Positions 1 to 8,227 of a stretch of 64,000 nt of DNA are shown piece after piece (position 1 is the stretch's first letter; every line of letters starts with the position of its first letter). The stretch comes from Oscillospiraceae bacterium (GTDB lineage Bacteria; Bacillota; Clostridia; Oscillospirales; Acutalibacteraceae): positions 1-64,000 of the forward strand of contig SVPU01000001.1 in NCBI GenBank assembly GCA_015065685.1, written 5' to 3'. A model generated the notes under the pieces. It did not search any database. It was not told the DNA's origin and saw only the letters and a list, made by a program, of their open reading frames with translations. The position numbers were made by a program, and so were the translations under genes.

Positions 1-458
1 TTCGCGCTAAGCAGACCGCAAGACGTTTCTATGGCGTTCAGGAAAATCAGTTCCATCATTATTTCGAGATTGCTGAAAGAAAACAAGGCGTTACAGGCGA
101 TAACTTGTTAAGAATTCTTGAAAGCCGTCTTGACAATGTAGTTTACAGAGTAGGCTTTGCTTCTTCTCGTGCAGAAGCAAGACAGCTCGTTGGTCACGGT
201 CATTTTGAGGTTAACGGTAAGCGTGTAGATATCGCTTCTTATCTCTTGAAGGCCGGTGATGTAGTATCAATCTGCGAAAAGGCTCGCGGTCTTGAGAAGA
301 TTAAGGCTGTGGTTGAGGCTAACAGTGCAAGACCTGTTCCCCAGTGGATTGATGTTGATAGAGAAGCTCTCTCAGCAAAGGTTATCAATCTTCCTAACAG
401 AGATCAGATTGAAGCTCCTGTTGAAGAACAGCTCATCGTCGAATTCTATTCTAAGTAA
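1..458 (+). CDS. rpsD: 30S ribosomal protein S4, 5' end cut by window
   Basis: Primary 16S rRNA-binding protein that nucleates assembly of the small subunit body. The reading frame is already open at base 3 and the window begins inside the gene, so the N-terminal part is missing. The visible part contains the S4 RNA-binding domain (SRLDNVVYRVGFASSRAEAR, then a conserved LVGHGHFEVNGK), which is diagnostic. It is followed 80 bases later by rpoA and then rplQ, the usual order at the end of the alpha operon in Clostridia. S4 is known to regulate its own operon in several bacteria; a stem in the gap before rpoA could serve this, but that is inference. Confidence 0.97.
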   Translation, partial: RAKQTARRFYGVQENQFHHYFEIAERKQGVTGDNLLRILESRLDNVVYRVGFASSRAEARQLVGHGHFEVNGKRVDIASYLLKAGDVVSICEKARGLEKIKAVVEANSARPVPQWIDVDREALSAKVINLPNRDQIEAPVEEQLIVEFYSK

Positions 459-478
459 TTTAGGACAGTTGTAATAGC

Positions 479-527
479 GTTTTCCGTGCCAAACGTTATT
501 ATAAAAAAATTTATTGCACGGAGAAAC
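479..527 (+). promoter_or_regulatory. Stem in rpsD-rpoA gap covering the rpoA SD region
   Basis: Bases 479-489 can pair with 516-527 (GTTTTCCGTGC with GCACGGAGAAAC, one bulge), enclosing an A/T-rich loop. The 3' arm lies just before and partly within the purine-rich region used to initiate rpoA, so it could modulate translation. Only one sequence is available, so conservation is unknown. Confidence 0.35.
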
Positions 528-538
528 GGAGCTTTTAA

Positions 539-1489
539 ATGATAGAAATTGAAAAGCCCAGAATAGACACAGTTGAATCTGCAGCAGACGGCACATACGG
601 CAAGTTCGTTATGGAGCCCTTAGAGCGCGGTTATGCAACAACACTCGGCAACAGTATGAGAAGAGTTTTACTCTCCATTCTTCCCGGTGTGGCTGTAACC
701 AATGTTAAGATTGACGGTGTGGTGCATGAGTTTTCAACAATCCCCGGTGTAAAAGAGGATGTTACAGAAATTATCCTCAACATCAAGGGACTTATTGCAA
801 AGCTTCATGCAGATACGGCAAAAAAGATTTATATTGAGGCTGAAGGACCCTGCGTGGTTACAGCAGCTTCTATTAAGGCTGATTCAGAGGTTGAAATTCT
901 CAACCCCGATATGTATATAGCAACTCTTGATGAGGGCGCAACTCTTAATATGGAGATGACTCTTGACAAGGGTAGAGGCTATGTTCCGGCTGAGCAGAAC
1001 AAACCTGCGCAGAATGTAATCGGCGTAATACCTGTAGACTCAATCTACTCACCTGTTCTCAAGGCAAACTTCACAGTTGATAACACCCGCGTTGGTAACG
1101 TTACTGATAAGGGCAAGCTCACTATGGAGGTTTGGACTGACGGTTCACTCAAGGCTAGCGAAGCTATTTCAATGGCTGCTAAAGTTTTAATTGAACACTT
1201 TGAGTTGTTCCTCAACCTTGCAGAAAATGTGAGCGAGGTTGGCAGCATTATGGCAGAAAAGAGCAATGATGAGGTATCAAAGGTTCTCGATCTAACCATT
1301 GATGAACTCGACCTATCTGTTCGTAGCTTTAACTGTCTCAAGCGTGCAGGTATAAATACGGTTGAAGACCTTATCGGCAAGTCTGAAGAAGACATGATGA
1401 AGGTAAGAAACTTGGGCCGTAAATCTCTTGAAGAGGTAATTGCAAAGCTCGATTCCTTTGGCTTTACCCTCAAGAAAGACAATGAATAA
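539..1489 (+). CDS. rpoA: DNA-directed RNA polymerase subunit alpha
   Basis: Alpha subunit of RNA polymerase; its N-terminal domain dimerises and scaffolds beta and beta', and its C-terminal domain contacts UP elements and activators. The 316-residue length is normal. The N-terminal domain shows [21 protein letters not shown] at about residues 30-50, a family hallmark. The C-terminal domain (about 245-310) shows [20 protein letters not shown] and the helix-hairpin-helix [10 protein letters not shown]. The ATG at 539 follows a GGAG about six bases upstream. It lies between rpsD and rplQ in the standard order. Confidence 0.99.
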   Translation: MIEIEKPRIDTVESAADGTYGKFVMEPLERGYATTLGNSMRRVLLSILPGVAVTNVKIDGVVHEFSTIPGVKEDVTEIILNIKGLIAKLHADTAKKIYIEAEGPCVVTAASIKADSEVEILNPDMYIATLDEGATLNMEMTLDKGRGYVPAEQNKPAQNVIGVIPVDSIYSPVLKANFTVDNTRVGNVTDKGKLTMEVWTDGSLKASEAISMAAKVLIEHFELFLNLAENVSEVGSIMAEKSNDEVSKVLDLTIDELDLSVRSFNCLKRAGINTVEDLIGKSEEDMMKVRNLGRKSLEEVIAKLDSFGFTLKKDNE

Positions 1490-1519
1490 AGCAAATCACT
1501 GTTTAAGGAGTGAATAGAA

Positions 1520-1861
1520 ATGCCAGGTACCCGTAAACTCGGAAGAACCAGCGATCACAGAACTGCTATGCTTAGAGCTATGGTAACATTCTTGCTCGAA
1601 AACGGCAAAATTGAGACCACTGTAACTCGTGCTAAAGAAGTTAGAGCAATGGCAGAAAAGTATATTACACTCGCTAAGACTAATACTCTCAGCAGCAAGC
1701 GTCAGGCTTTAGCATTCATTACTAAGGAAGATGTTGTAAAGAAGCTTTACGATGAAATTGCTCCTAAGTATATGGATGTTAACGGCGGTTACTGCCGTAT
1801 TACTAAGACAGGTCCCCGTCGTGGAGACGCTGCCGAGATGGCAATTATCGAGTTGATATAA
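1520..1861 (+). CDS. rplQ: 50S ribosomal protein L17
   Basis: Large-subunit protein bL17 near the exit tunnel. The 113 residues are full length and begin [20 protein letters not shown], the L17 signature; the tail [20 protein letters not shown] is equally typical. A good SD (AAGGAG at about 1504) precedes the ATG. It is the last gene of the ribosomal operon here; 3' to it are hairpins and a terminator. Confidence 0.99.
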   Translation: MPGTRKLGRTSDHRTAMLRAMVTFLLENGKIETTVTRAKEVRAMAEKYITLAKTNTLSSKRQALAFITKEDVVKKLYDEIAPKYMDVNGGYCRITKTGPRRGDAAEMAIIELI

Positions 1862-1866
1862 CTTAA

Positions 1867-1979
1867 AACCAATAAAAGCCAAACGGCTTTTATGTGAGTT
1901 GGTTATTTTAGTGCTCACATTGTGACAGCGCGAAAAAAGTATGACACCTTGCCGTGTCTGCTTGCGCTGATAATGTGTG
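1867..1979 (+). ncRNA. Structured RNA candidate downstream of rplQ
   Basis: Directly after the rplQ stop are two structured pieces. The first is a hairpin pairing 1867-1880 with 1885-1904 (AACCAA/TTGGTT outside, AAAAGCC/GGCTTTT inside) and lacking a T-run. The second is a nested stem: 1916-1921 with 1972-1977, 1926-1931 (CAGCGC) with 1964-1969 (GCGCTG), and 1943-1947 (GACAC) with 1954-1958 (GTGTC). It ends 20 bases before a clear terminator. The position resembles the reported L17 downstream element motif of Firmicutes, but I cannot confirm membership. It could instead be a leader acting on azlCD. No obvious ORF covers it. Confidence 0.45.
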
Positions 1980-1998
1980 TACTAAAGCATAAAAATAG

Positions 1999-2038
1999 AA
2001 TCTCCGTATCAAATGATACGGAGATTTTTAATTTTTTT
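1999..2038 (+). terminator. Rho-independent terminator
   Basis: AATCTCCGTATC and GATACGGAGATT form a 12-bp stem around a four-base loop, followed by TTAATTTTTTT. It ends the rpsD-rpoA-rplQ transcript or acts as an attenuator for azlCD. Confidence 0.9.
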
Positions 2039-2111
2039 AGGTAAATTGTTTGACTAATCACACCTATTGGGGTAAAATGTGAAGAGCGGAATTGAATGTG
2101 AGGTGATTTTT

Positions 2112-2828
2112 TTGACAGAAAATTTTAAATGGTATAAAAAGGGTATGCGCGATGGCATACCGATAGCCTTAGGTTATTTTGCGGTGGCCTTCACCCTTGG
2201 AATAGTTGCAAAAAAAGCGGGGCTTACGGCCTTTCAGGCAATGCTTGCCGCGGGGCTTACAAATGCCTCTGCGGGTGGCTATGCGGGGTTTGCGCTTATA
2301 GCAGAAAATGCAGGCTATTTAGAGGTTGCAATAACCGAGCTTATAGTTAATGCCAGATATTTGCTTATGTCCTGTGCACTTAGTCAAAAATTATCACCTA
2401 ACACATCACTCCTTCACAGAGCGATTATCGGCTTTGATGTTACCGATGAAATTTTTGGAATTTCGGTATCGGTTAAAGGAACACTTAACCCATACTATAA
2501 TTACGGCGCAATGTCGGTTTCGATTCCGGGTTGGGCTTTGGGCGCCTTTTTAGGCGTTGTTATGGGAAATGTTATGCCGCCGAGCATCGTGAGTGCGTTA
2601 AGCGTTGGGCTTTATGGAATGTTCCTTGCAATAATAATTCCAAAAGCGCGTGAGAATAAGGTTATTGCGGCAATAATTTTAATTTCAATGTCATTAAGCC
2701 TTGCGCTTGCTAAGCTGCCGGTTATAAGCCAAGTTTCTTCGGGAATAAGGGTTATTATACTAACGGTGGTAATTTCCCTTGCAGCAGCAATACTTTTTCC
2801 TGTTAAGGAGGAAGAAAATGAAGCATAA
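2112..2828 (+). CDS. azlC: AzlC family branched-chain amino acid exporter, large subunit
   Basis: Integral membrane protein of the AzlC/BrnF family, which with the small AzlD/BrnE partner exports branched-chain amino acids and analogues. It begins with the family motif GMRDGIPIALGYFAVAFTLG and has about seven hydrophobic segments, with conserved FQAMLAAGLTNASAGGYAGF in the second. Start choice: an upstream in-frame GTG exists at 2079, but AGGTGA at 2101-2106 sits five bases before TTG 2112, giving 238 residues. The 3' end overlaps azlD by 11 bases, implying coupled translation. The substrate is inferred from the family only. Confidence 0.92.
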   Translation: MTENFKWYKKGMRDGIPIALGYFAVAFTLGIVAKKAGLTAFQAMLAAGLTNASAGGYAGFALIAENAGYLEVAITELIVNARYLLMSCALSQKLSPNTSLLHRAIIGFDVTDEIFGISVSVKGTLNPYYNYGAMSVSIPGWALGAFLGVVMGNVMPPSIVSALSVGLYGMFLAIIIPKARENKVIAAIILISMSLSLALAKLPVISQVSSGIRVIILTVVISLAAAILFPVKEEENEA

Positions 2829-3135
2829 TGTTTATATTTACATATTGGTGATGGCGGCGGTTATATATTTAATAAGACTTTTGCCACTCACTTTGATTCG
2901 CAAAAAAATAACTAACATAACATTAAGGTCATTTCTTTTTTATATGCCTTATGTTACATTAGCTGTTATGACCTTTCCTGCTATTATTGAAGCAACCGAG
3001 AGTATTTGGTCGGGAACAGCGGCGCTGCTTGTGGGCGCAGTTCTCGCGTATTTTGGAATTGGTCTTTTCGGAGTTGCAGTTTCATCCTGCGCGGTGGTTT
3101 TTGTGGTAGAATTAATAATCCGTAGCTTCTCTTGA
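2818..3135 (+). CDS. azlD: AzlD family branched-chain amino acid exporter, small subunit
   Basis: Small hydrophobic partner of AzlC, 105 residues with about four membrane segments. The motif YLIRLLPLTLIRKKI and the proline-rich first helix region are typical of AzlD. AAGGAGG at 2805-2811 precedes the ATG at 2818 inside the end of azlC, so the two genes are translationally linked. Upstream in-frame codons from 2779 lie within azlC and lack an SD. A hairpin overlapping the stop ends transcription. Confidence 0.9.
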   Translation: MKHNVYIYILVMAAVIYLIRLLPLTLIRKKITNITLRSFLFYMPYVTLAVMTFPAIIEATESIWSGTAALLVGAVLAYFGIGLFGVAVSSCAVVFVVELIIRSFS

Positions 3136-3152
3136 AGTTACGGATTATTAAT
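3110..3152. terminator. Bidirectional terminator between azlD and a carboxypeptidase gene
   Basis: AATTAATAATCCGTA and its near-perfect complement at about 3138-3152 form a long stem around a short loop overlapping the azlD stop. A/T-rich flanks on both sides suit termination in both directions for the converging genes. Confidence 0.8.
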
Positions 3153-4262
3153 TTATTTTACAAATTCTTTATAAAGGTCTATCTGACCGTAAAAGGCGGG
3201 CCAACGCGAAGAGTTACCGAGTGTTACAACAATATATTCGGATTTGTTTTGGTTATTCTCTCCGTAAGAGGCAATGCAATAGCCGGATTCGTTAACAAAA
3301 CCGGTTTTGCCGCCCAATATGGTCGCGGTTTTTGGCTCTGTGCCATACATATAACTGAACAATGTGCTCGAAAGTAAAATTCCCTCGGGGTGCTGCGGTG
3401 TTATTGAGGTTGTGTATTGATAGGTTGAAAGAACCTTTTTGCACATGCTGTTGTGAAGCGCCGCATCCAGAATTACTGCCATATCATAAGCGGTGGAATA
3501 GTTATCCTCATCGTGAAGCCCCGTTGTGTTTGCAAAGTGGGTGTTTTTAAGACCGAGTTCTTTCACCTTTTCATTCATCAGTTTGACAAAGTTTTCTTCA
3601 CTGCCTGCAATTTTAATTGCAAGACCCATAGCAGCATCAGCGCCCGACGGTAAAATAAGTCCGTAGAGCATATCCTCCATAGTGATGGTTTCGTTATTTA
3701 AAAATTGCGCTACCGAAGCCTCGGCCACAAACAGAGGGTCGGTAATGTCAAGCGTCATAGTAAAGGTATCGCTTAAATCTTGAATGTGCTCCACCGCAAC
3801 AAGCAAGGTCATAATTTTTGTGGTTGAAGCGGGGTATGCCTTTTCGGTTGCATTTCTTGCCGCTATAACCTTATTTGTGCTTTTGTCAATGATAATCACA
3901 TTTTTAGCATCATTACTTGTTGGAATATCGGCGGTATCATCTGTGAATTTATAAGCAATTTTAAGTTTTTCGGGCTTCTTTTCTGAGGTGATATTCTGGT
4001 CGGTAGTCTGAGTGTCGGGTTTTGCGGTGTTTTTGTTTTTACCGCCCGAAATAACCACCGCCGAAATAACAACTGCTAAGACAAGAACTATTGCTATCAC
4101 AGATTTTCTGAGCCTTATAACCTTGTATAAGCCTTTGCGCTTTTTTGATTTGCGCTCTGGCGTAGGGGATACAACATCCACCGGTTTTGACGGTTTATTC
4201 AATTGTCTTTCAAGGGCTTGGAAATAGTCGTTATAGCCCTTGTTATCAAACTGGTGTGACAT
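3153..4262 (-). CDS. D-alanyl-D-alanine carboxypeptidase (S11 family)
   Basis: Low-molecular-weight penicillin-binding protein that trims the terminal D-Ala of peptidoglycan stem peptides outside the membrane. The 369 residues comprise a charged cytoplasmic tail (1-52), one membrane segment (about 53-72), a linker and the S11 domain. The catalytic tetrad STTK is near residue 147 and the KTG motif (GGKTGFVNESGYC) near 320. The second motif reads SGADAA where most S11 enzymes have SGN or SAN, so the usual Asn is Ala. The N-terminal anchor is unusual, because many homologues are instead secreted and held by a C-terminal helix. It follows the TPM and lemA genes with a 30-base gap and may be co-transcribed. 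Confidence 0.88.
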   Translation of the reverse strand: MSHQFDNKGYNDYFQALERQLNKPSKPVDVVSPTPERKSKKRKGLYKVIRLRKSVIAIVLVLAVVISAVVISGGKNKNTAKPDTQTTDQNITSEKKPEKLKIAYKFTDDTADIPTSNDAKNVIIIDKSTNKVIAARNATEKAYPASTTKIMTLLVAVEHIQDLSDTFTMTLDITDPLFVAEASVAQFLNNETITMEDMLYGLILPSGADAAMGLAIKIAGSEENFVKLMNEKVKELGLKNTHFANTTGLHDEDNYSTAYDMAVILDAALHNSMCKKVLSTYQYTTSITPQHPEGILLSSTLFSYMYGTEPKTATILGGKTGFVNESGYCIASYGENNQNKSEYIVVTLGNSSRWPAFYGQIDLYKEFVK

Positions 4263-4292
4263 TGATAATACTCCTGAAATTTATTTTAAACT

Positions 4293-5096
4293 TTAAAAAC
4301 CGCGACCTGCGCCGCCGCCACCGAATGAGCCTCCGCCACCGCGGAAACCACCGCCGGCAAATCCGCCCGAACTTCCGCTGCCGAAAGAACCGCCGTGGAA
4401 ACTTCCACCACGATAGCCCGAACCGCCGCGTGGGCCGCCAAAGAAGAAAAAGAATGGGAAGAATTTTTTGGGGAAGAGGTTAAATAAAATGATAAGAACA
4501 ATCAAAATAACCCAAGCGATTGCAACCGAGCCACCATTTTCGGTTAGCTCTGTTGATTCGCCGATACTGTCAATCGGAACATAGCCGACTTCGGGGGTTA
4601 AGCCGTATTCGAGATAGGTCTCATTGATAACGGCCTTCGAAATTTCTAAAAGTCCCTTAGAAAAATCATCATTTCTTAGATATTCGAGCCCGTAAACATC
4701 GATTATTCGCCCTGTTTTGCTGTCGGGCAAGGCGCCCTCGAGTCCGTAACCCACAGAAACAAAAATCTCACGGTCGCCGCTTGAGAGTAATATAACAATG
4801 CCGTTATCTTTCTCCTTGTCGCCCACACCCCATTCTCTGCCGATTTCTAAAGCAAGGTCTGCGGGAGTGTAGCCGTTTAAATCTTCAACCGTTACCACAA
4901 CAACCTGTGCGGTGGTGGCATCGTTTAGAGCTACTGCGCGCGAAAGTATTTCGTTTTCATCGCTGTCATTTATAACATCGGCAAAATCGTTAACATAAAA
5001 TGCCTCGGTGTGAGCGAGAAACTTTTCCTCCTCTGTGCACCCGCAAAGGCAAAGAATAAGAGCAATAACTGCCGCAATACTAATTATTCTTTTCAT
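4293..5096 (-). CDS. TPM-domain (YgcG-like) lipoprotein with Gly-rich tail
   Basis: Secreted membrane-anchored protein of the TPM_phosphatase/YgcG family. The 267 residues show a signal peptide ending in a lipobox-like LCLCGC (Cys about 19), a TPM domain (about 30-175, with YVNDFADVINDSDENEI and a conserved VSVGYGLEG) and a membrane helix near 195-215. They end in a low-complexity Gly/Ser/Phe tail from about 220. TPM proteins paired with LemA are widespread; the function is poorly defined and linked by some to photosystem repair or envelope stress. The gene sits five bases after lemA, so the two form an operon. Confidence 0.85.
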   Translation of the reverse strand: MKRIISIAAVIALILCLCGCTEEEKFLAHTEAFYVNDFADVINDSDENEILSRAVALNDATTAQVVVVTVEDLNGYTPADLALEIGREWGVGDKEKDNGIVILLSSGDREIFVSVGYGLEGALPDSKTGRIIDVYGLEYLRNDDFSKGLLEISKAVINETYLEYGLTPEVGYVPIDSIGESTELTENGGSVAIAWVILIVLIILFNLFPKKFFPFFFFFGGPRGGSGYRGGSFHGGSFGSGSSGGFAGGGFRGGGGSFGGGGAGRGF

Positions 5097-5101
5097 TTTG
5101 C

Positions 5102-5674
5102 TTAATTAAAATTAACGATAGGTGCGTTTTCGGTTCCTGCCTGTGCTTCGAAATAATCATAAGCATCAAATCCGAAAATACCTGCTAAAATGCTTGTTGG
5201 GAACTTTTTGATTTCAGCGTTAAATTCTCTTGCATCTTCGTTGTAATCTCTTCTTGCTACAGCAATTCTGTTTTCTGTGCCGCTGAGCTCATCGGTTAAA
5301 GCCGTGAACTGTGTGTTTGCTTTAAGCTCGGGGTAAGCTTCTGTAACAGCATTAACCCAAACATTGAGAGCACTGTCCAAACGGTTGGAAGCGGTTATCT
5401 GGTCGTTTATAGAGCCTGCGTTTTTAAGAGCATTTCGAGCTTCGGTTACTGCGGTGAGTGTGCTCTGCTCATACTCGGTATAGCCCTTTACTGTATTAAC
5501 AAGGTTTGGAATAAGGTCTGCTCTTCTTTGAAGCTGAACAGAAATCTGCGACCAAGAGGTTTCAACCTCTTCGCGATCTTCAACCAAATCGTTATAAGAA
5601 CTGATAACAGAGCCTGCAAGCAAAGCAATAATTGCAATAACAGCAATTAAAATTATTAAACCTTTTTTCTTCAT
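5102..5674 (-). CDS. lemA: LemA family membrane protein
   Basis: LemA-type protein of 190 residues: a short N-terminal tail, one membrane helix (about 5-26) and an extracytoplasmic helical bundle. The motifs SYNDLVEDREEVETSWSQI, LQRRADLIPNLVNTVKGY and ARRDYNEDAREFNAEIKKFP are family hallmarks. A GGAGTG SD precedes the ATG on the minus strand. The biochemical role is unknown. The adjacent TPM-domain gene is the common partner. LemA-TPM pairs are seen across many bacteria, which supports a joint envelope function. Confidence 0.93.
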   Translation of the reverse strand: MKKKGLIILIAVIAIIALLAGSVISSYNDLVEDREEVETSWSQISVQLQRRADLIPNLVNTVKGYTEYEQSTLTAVTEARNALKNAGSINDQITASNRLDSALNVWVNAVTEAYPELKANTQFTALTDELSGTENRIAVARRDYNEDAREFNAEIKKFPTSILAGIFGFDAYDYFEAQAGTENAPIVNFN

Positions 5675-5808
5675 AAGTTACACTCCTTTTATTTTTACAG
5701 GATATTATTATTGTACTATATTTTCACGATAATTTCCACATTTAATTTGTTAATTTTTAGTGTACAAAAAGAAAGATGCAAAAAAGTTGCAAAGGTATTA
5801 AATAATGG

Positions 5809-5837
5809 TTGCTTTTTAACAAAAAAATGGGTATTAT
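5809..5837 (+). promoter_or_regulatory. Sigma-A-type promoter for sufC-sufB
   Basis: TTGCTT at 5809-5814 and TATTAT at 5832-5837 are separated by 17 bases, about 40 bases before the sufC start. Confidence 0.6.
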
Positions 5838-5877
5838 ATTTATATATAGATAAGGAATTCAAATATTGGAGGATTTA

Positions 5878-6609
5878 ATGCTAGAACTTAAAAATATTTC
5901 TTTTGCGGCTGAAGCCGAAAACGGAAAAAAAGAAATACTTAAAAATATCAATTTAAAAATCGAAGACGGTTTTTCTGTTATAACAGGCCCTAATGGCGGT
6001 GGAAAATCAACACTCGCCAAAATCATTGCGGGCATTATTACCCCCACTTCGGGACGGATTTTGTTAGACGGTGAGGATATAACAGACCTTTCAATAACCG
6101 AGCGCGCAAAAAAGGGAATCAGCTTTGCTTTTCAGCAGCCTGTTCGCTTTAAGGGCATTACTGTGCACGACCTTATAAGTCTCGCAGCAGGAAAAGAAAT
6201 TTCAATAAGCGAGGCGTGCAATTTTCTTTCAGAGGTGGGCCTTTGCGCCAGGGATTACATTAATCGCGAGGTTAATGCCTCTCTTTCGGGCGGCGAGTTA
6301 AAGAGAATTGAGATTGCAACCGTTCTTGCTCGTTCCACCAAAATTTCACTTTTCGATGAGCCCGAGGCCGGCATCGACCTTTGGAGCTTTAATAGTCTTA
6401 TTAAGGTTTTTGAAAAAATGCACGGAAACTTAGGCGGCTCTATTATTATTATCTCCCATCAAGAGAGAATACTCAATATTGCCGATAGGATAATTGTGGT
6501 ATCTGCAGGCTCTATTGAGCAAACGGGCACTAAGGATGATATTTTGCCCTCCCTTTTAGGCAAGGCAGATGTCGGTTGCCGAGTGCTTACCTCAAAGGCG
6601 GAGGTGTAG
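5878..6609 (+). CDS. sufC: SufC-like Fe-S cluster assembly ATPase
   Basis: Cytosolic ABC-type ATPase that drives Fe-S cluster assembly on the SufB-type scaffold. Of 243 residues, Walker A is GPNGGGKST (about 39-47), the signature LSGGELKRIEIA is near 139-150 and Walker B is ISLFDEPEAGID; the SufC-specific DEPEAGIDLWS pattern is clear. GGAGG at 5868-5872 precedes ATG 5878; an in-frame TTG at 5866 overlaps the SD and is rejected. sufB follows three bases after the stop. No sufS, sufU or sufD is adjacent, so this is a two-gene system. Confidence 0.92.
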   Translation: MLELKNISFAAEAENGKKEILKNINLKIEDGFSVITGPNGGGKSTLAKIIAGIITPTSGRILLDGEDITDLSITERAKKGISFAFQQPVRFKGITVHDLISLAAGKEISISEACNFLSEVGLCARDYINREVNASLSGGELKRIEIATVLARSTKISLFDEPEAGIDLWSFNSLIKVFEKMHGNLGGSIIIISHQERILNIADRIIVVSAGSIEQTGTKDDILPSLLGKADVGCRVLTSKAEV

Positions 6610-6612
6610 ACT

Positions 6613-7530
6613 ATGAATAACACACAGTTAGAGCTTTTAAAAATCGTTGCTGATATGGAAGGCACACCCGAGGGAGCTTTTAATATCAGAGCAAACGGCG
6701 GTCTTGAAGAACGCCATGTAACAGAGAATGTTGATATTCGCACCAAAATCGATAAAAGCGGAATTGATATCATTATAAAGCCCAACACCAAGGGCGAAAA
6801 GGTGCACATCCCCGTAATCATTAGCGAGAGCGGACTTACAGAGCTTGTTTACAACGATTTTTATATTGGCGACAATGCCGAGGTAGAAATTGTTGCGGGT
6901 TGCGGAATCCATAACTGCGGTGGCGAGGAATCGAGACACGATGGAATTCATAGCTTTTTCGTGGGCAAGAACGCAAGGGTTAAATACACCGAAAAGCATT
7001 ACGGCTCGGGTGATGGTAATGGCGAGCGGAATATGAATCCCACAACCGTAATAAATATAGCCGAGGGCGGCTATATGGAAATGGATACGACACAGATTGA
7101 GGGTATTGACTCGACAAAAAGAGTAACCACAGCCAAGCTATCGGATGATGCAACACTAATTATTCGCGAGAAGCTGATGACTCACGGTAAGCAAAGAGCA
7201 GATACCGATTTCACGGTTGATTTAAACGGTAAAAATTCAGCTGCAAATGTTATTTCGCGTTCGGTTGCCAAGGATGAGTCATATCAGCTGTTTATTTCTA
7301 AAATCAACGGTAATAATACTTGTAACGGCCATACAGAGTGTGATGCAATTATTATGGACAATGCGCATGTTTCTGCTGTGCCTGAAATCACGGCAAACCA
7401 TATAGATGCATCCCTCATTCACGAAGCAGCAATAGGCAAAATTGCTGGCGAGCAGTTAATAAAATTGATGACATTAGGTCTTACTGATCAAGAAGCCGAA
7501 GAACAAATTGTTAACGGCTTTTTAAAATAA
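6613..7530 (+). CDS. Short SufB/SufD-family Fe-S assembly scaffold
   Basis: Scaffold subunit of the SUF family, partner of the SufC ATPase encoded just upstream. At 305 residues it is much shorter than classical SufB (about 465) or SufD (about 400), matching the compact SufB-like proteins of strict anaerobes described as a minimal SUF-like (SMS) system. The beta-helix region contains CGIHNCGGEESRHDGIHSFF and the conserved C-terminal HVSAVPEITANHIDASLIHE, including the Glu-Ala/His region retained by scaffolds. A weak SD (GGAGGTG) precedes the ATG. Whether one protein fills both SufB and SufD roles is inference. Confidence 0.85.
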   Translation: MNNTQLELLKIVADMEGTPEGAFNIRANGGLEERHVTENVDIRTKIDKSGIDIIIKPNTKGEKVHIPVIISESGLTELVYNDFYIGDNAEVEIVAGCGIHNCGGEESRHDGIHSFFVGKNARVKYTEKHYGSGDGNGERNMNPTTVINIAEGGYMEMDTTQIEGIDSTKRVTTAKLSDDATLIIREKLMTHGKQRADTDFTVDLNGKNSAANVISRSVAKDESYQLFISKINGNNTCNGHTECDAIIMDNAHVSAVPEITANHIDASLIHEAAIGKIAGEQLIKLMTLGLTDQEAEEQIVNGFLK

Positions 7531-7549
7531 ATTTTGAAAGGTGATTAAA

Positions 7550-8083
7550 ATGGAATTAAAAGGCAGCAAAACAGAAAAAAATTTGATGGCAGCATTCTCA
7601 GGTGAGAGCGAAGCGAGAAATAAATATACTTATTTCGCTTCGGTTGCAAAAAAAGAAGGCTTTGAGCAGATTTCCGAGCTGTTTCTCGACACCGCAAAAA
7701 ACGAAAAAGAGCATGCAAAAATGTGGTTTAAAGAGCTCGGCGCTTTGGGCAACACGGCTGACAATTTAAAGGCAGCGGCTGCGGGCGAGAATTATGAATG
7801 GACCGATATGTATGCAACCTTTGCAAAGGAAGCTGAAGAAGAAGGCTTCACAGAGATTGCAAGAAAATTCAGAATGGTGGCAGCTATTGAGAAAACACAC
7901 GAAGAAAGATATTTAAAGCTTCTTAACAATGTTGAGATGCAGCAGGTTTTCGAAAAGGCTGAGGAGACTATGTGGGAATGCCGCAATTGTGGACATTTGG
8001 TTATCGGCAAAAAGGCTCCGCAGATTTGCCCTGTTTGTGCACATCCTCAAAGTTATTTTGAGGTTAGAAAAGAAAATTATTAA
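7550..8083 (+). CDS. Rubrerythrin
   Basis: Non-heme iron peroxidase protecting anaerobes from hydrogen peroxide. The 177 residues contain a ferritin-like diiron domain (about 5-135; ligands in [21 protein letters not shown] and EKTHEERY) and a C-terminal rubredoxin-like FeS4 site with two CxxC pairs (WECRNCGH and CPVCAHPQ). GAAAGGTG precedes ATG 7550; the GTG at 7541 is part of that SD. It is closely followed by its own terminator. Its place after sufCB fits an oxidative-stress and iron-sulfur neighbourhood. Confidence 0.96.
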   Translation: MELKGSKTEKNLMAAFSGESEARNKYTYFASVAKKEGFEQISELFLDTAKNEKEHAKMWFKELGALGNTADNLKAAAAGENYEWTDMYATFAKEAEEEGFTEIARKFRMVAAIEKTHEERYLKLLNNVEMQQVFEKAEETMWECRNCGHLVIGKKAPQICPVCAHPQSYFEVRKENY

Positions 8084-8085
8084 TG

Positions 8086-8113
8086 GAAAAGTGCTTCGGC
8101 ACTTTTCTTTATA
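8086..8113 (+). terminator. Rubrerythrin terminator
   Basis: AAAAGTGC, a TTCG tetraloop and GCACTTTT form an 8-bp stem followed by CTTTAT. Confidence 0.85.
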
Positions 8114-8227
8114 ATCATTATTATTCCCCGCGCGAAAAAAGTTTTATTTTGTAATAATTTGTAGTATTAAATTCTTTAAAAGTGTGTTATAATATAGAAA
8201 ATGAAACGTTTAAAAAGGGGAATTGTA

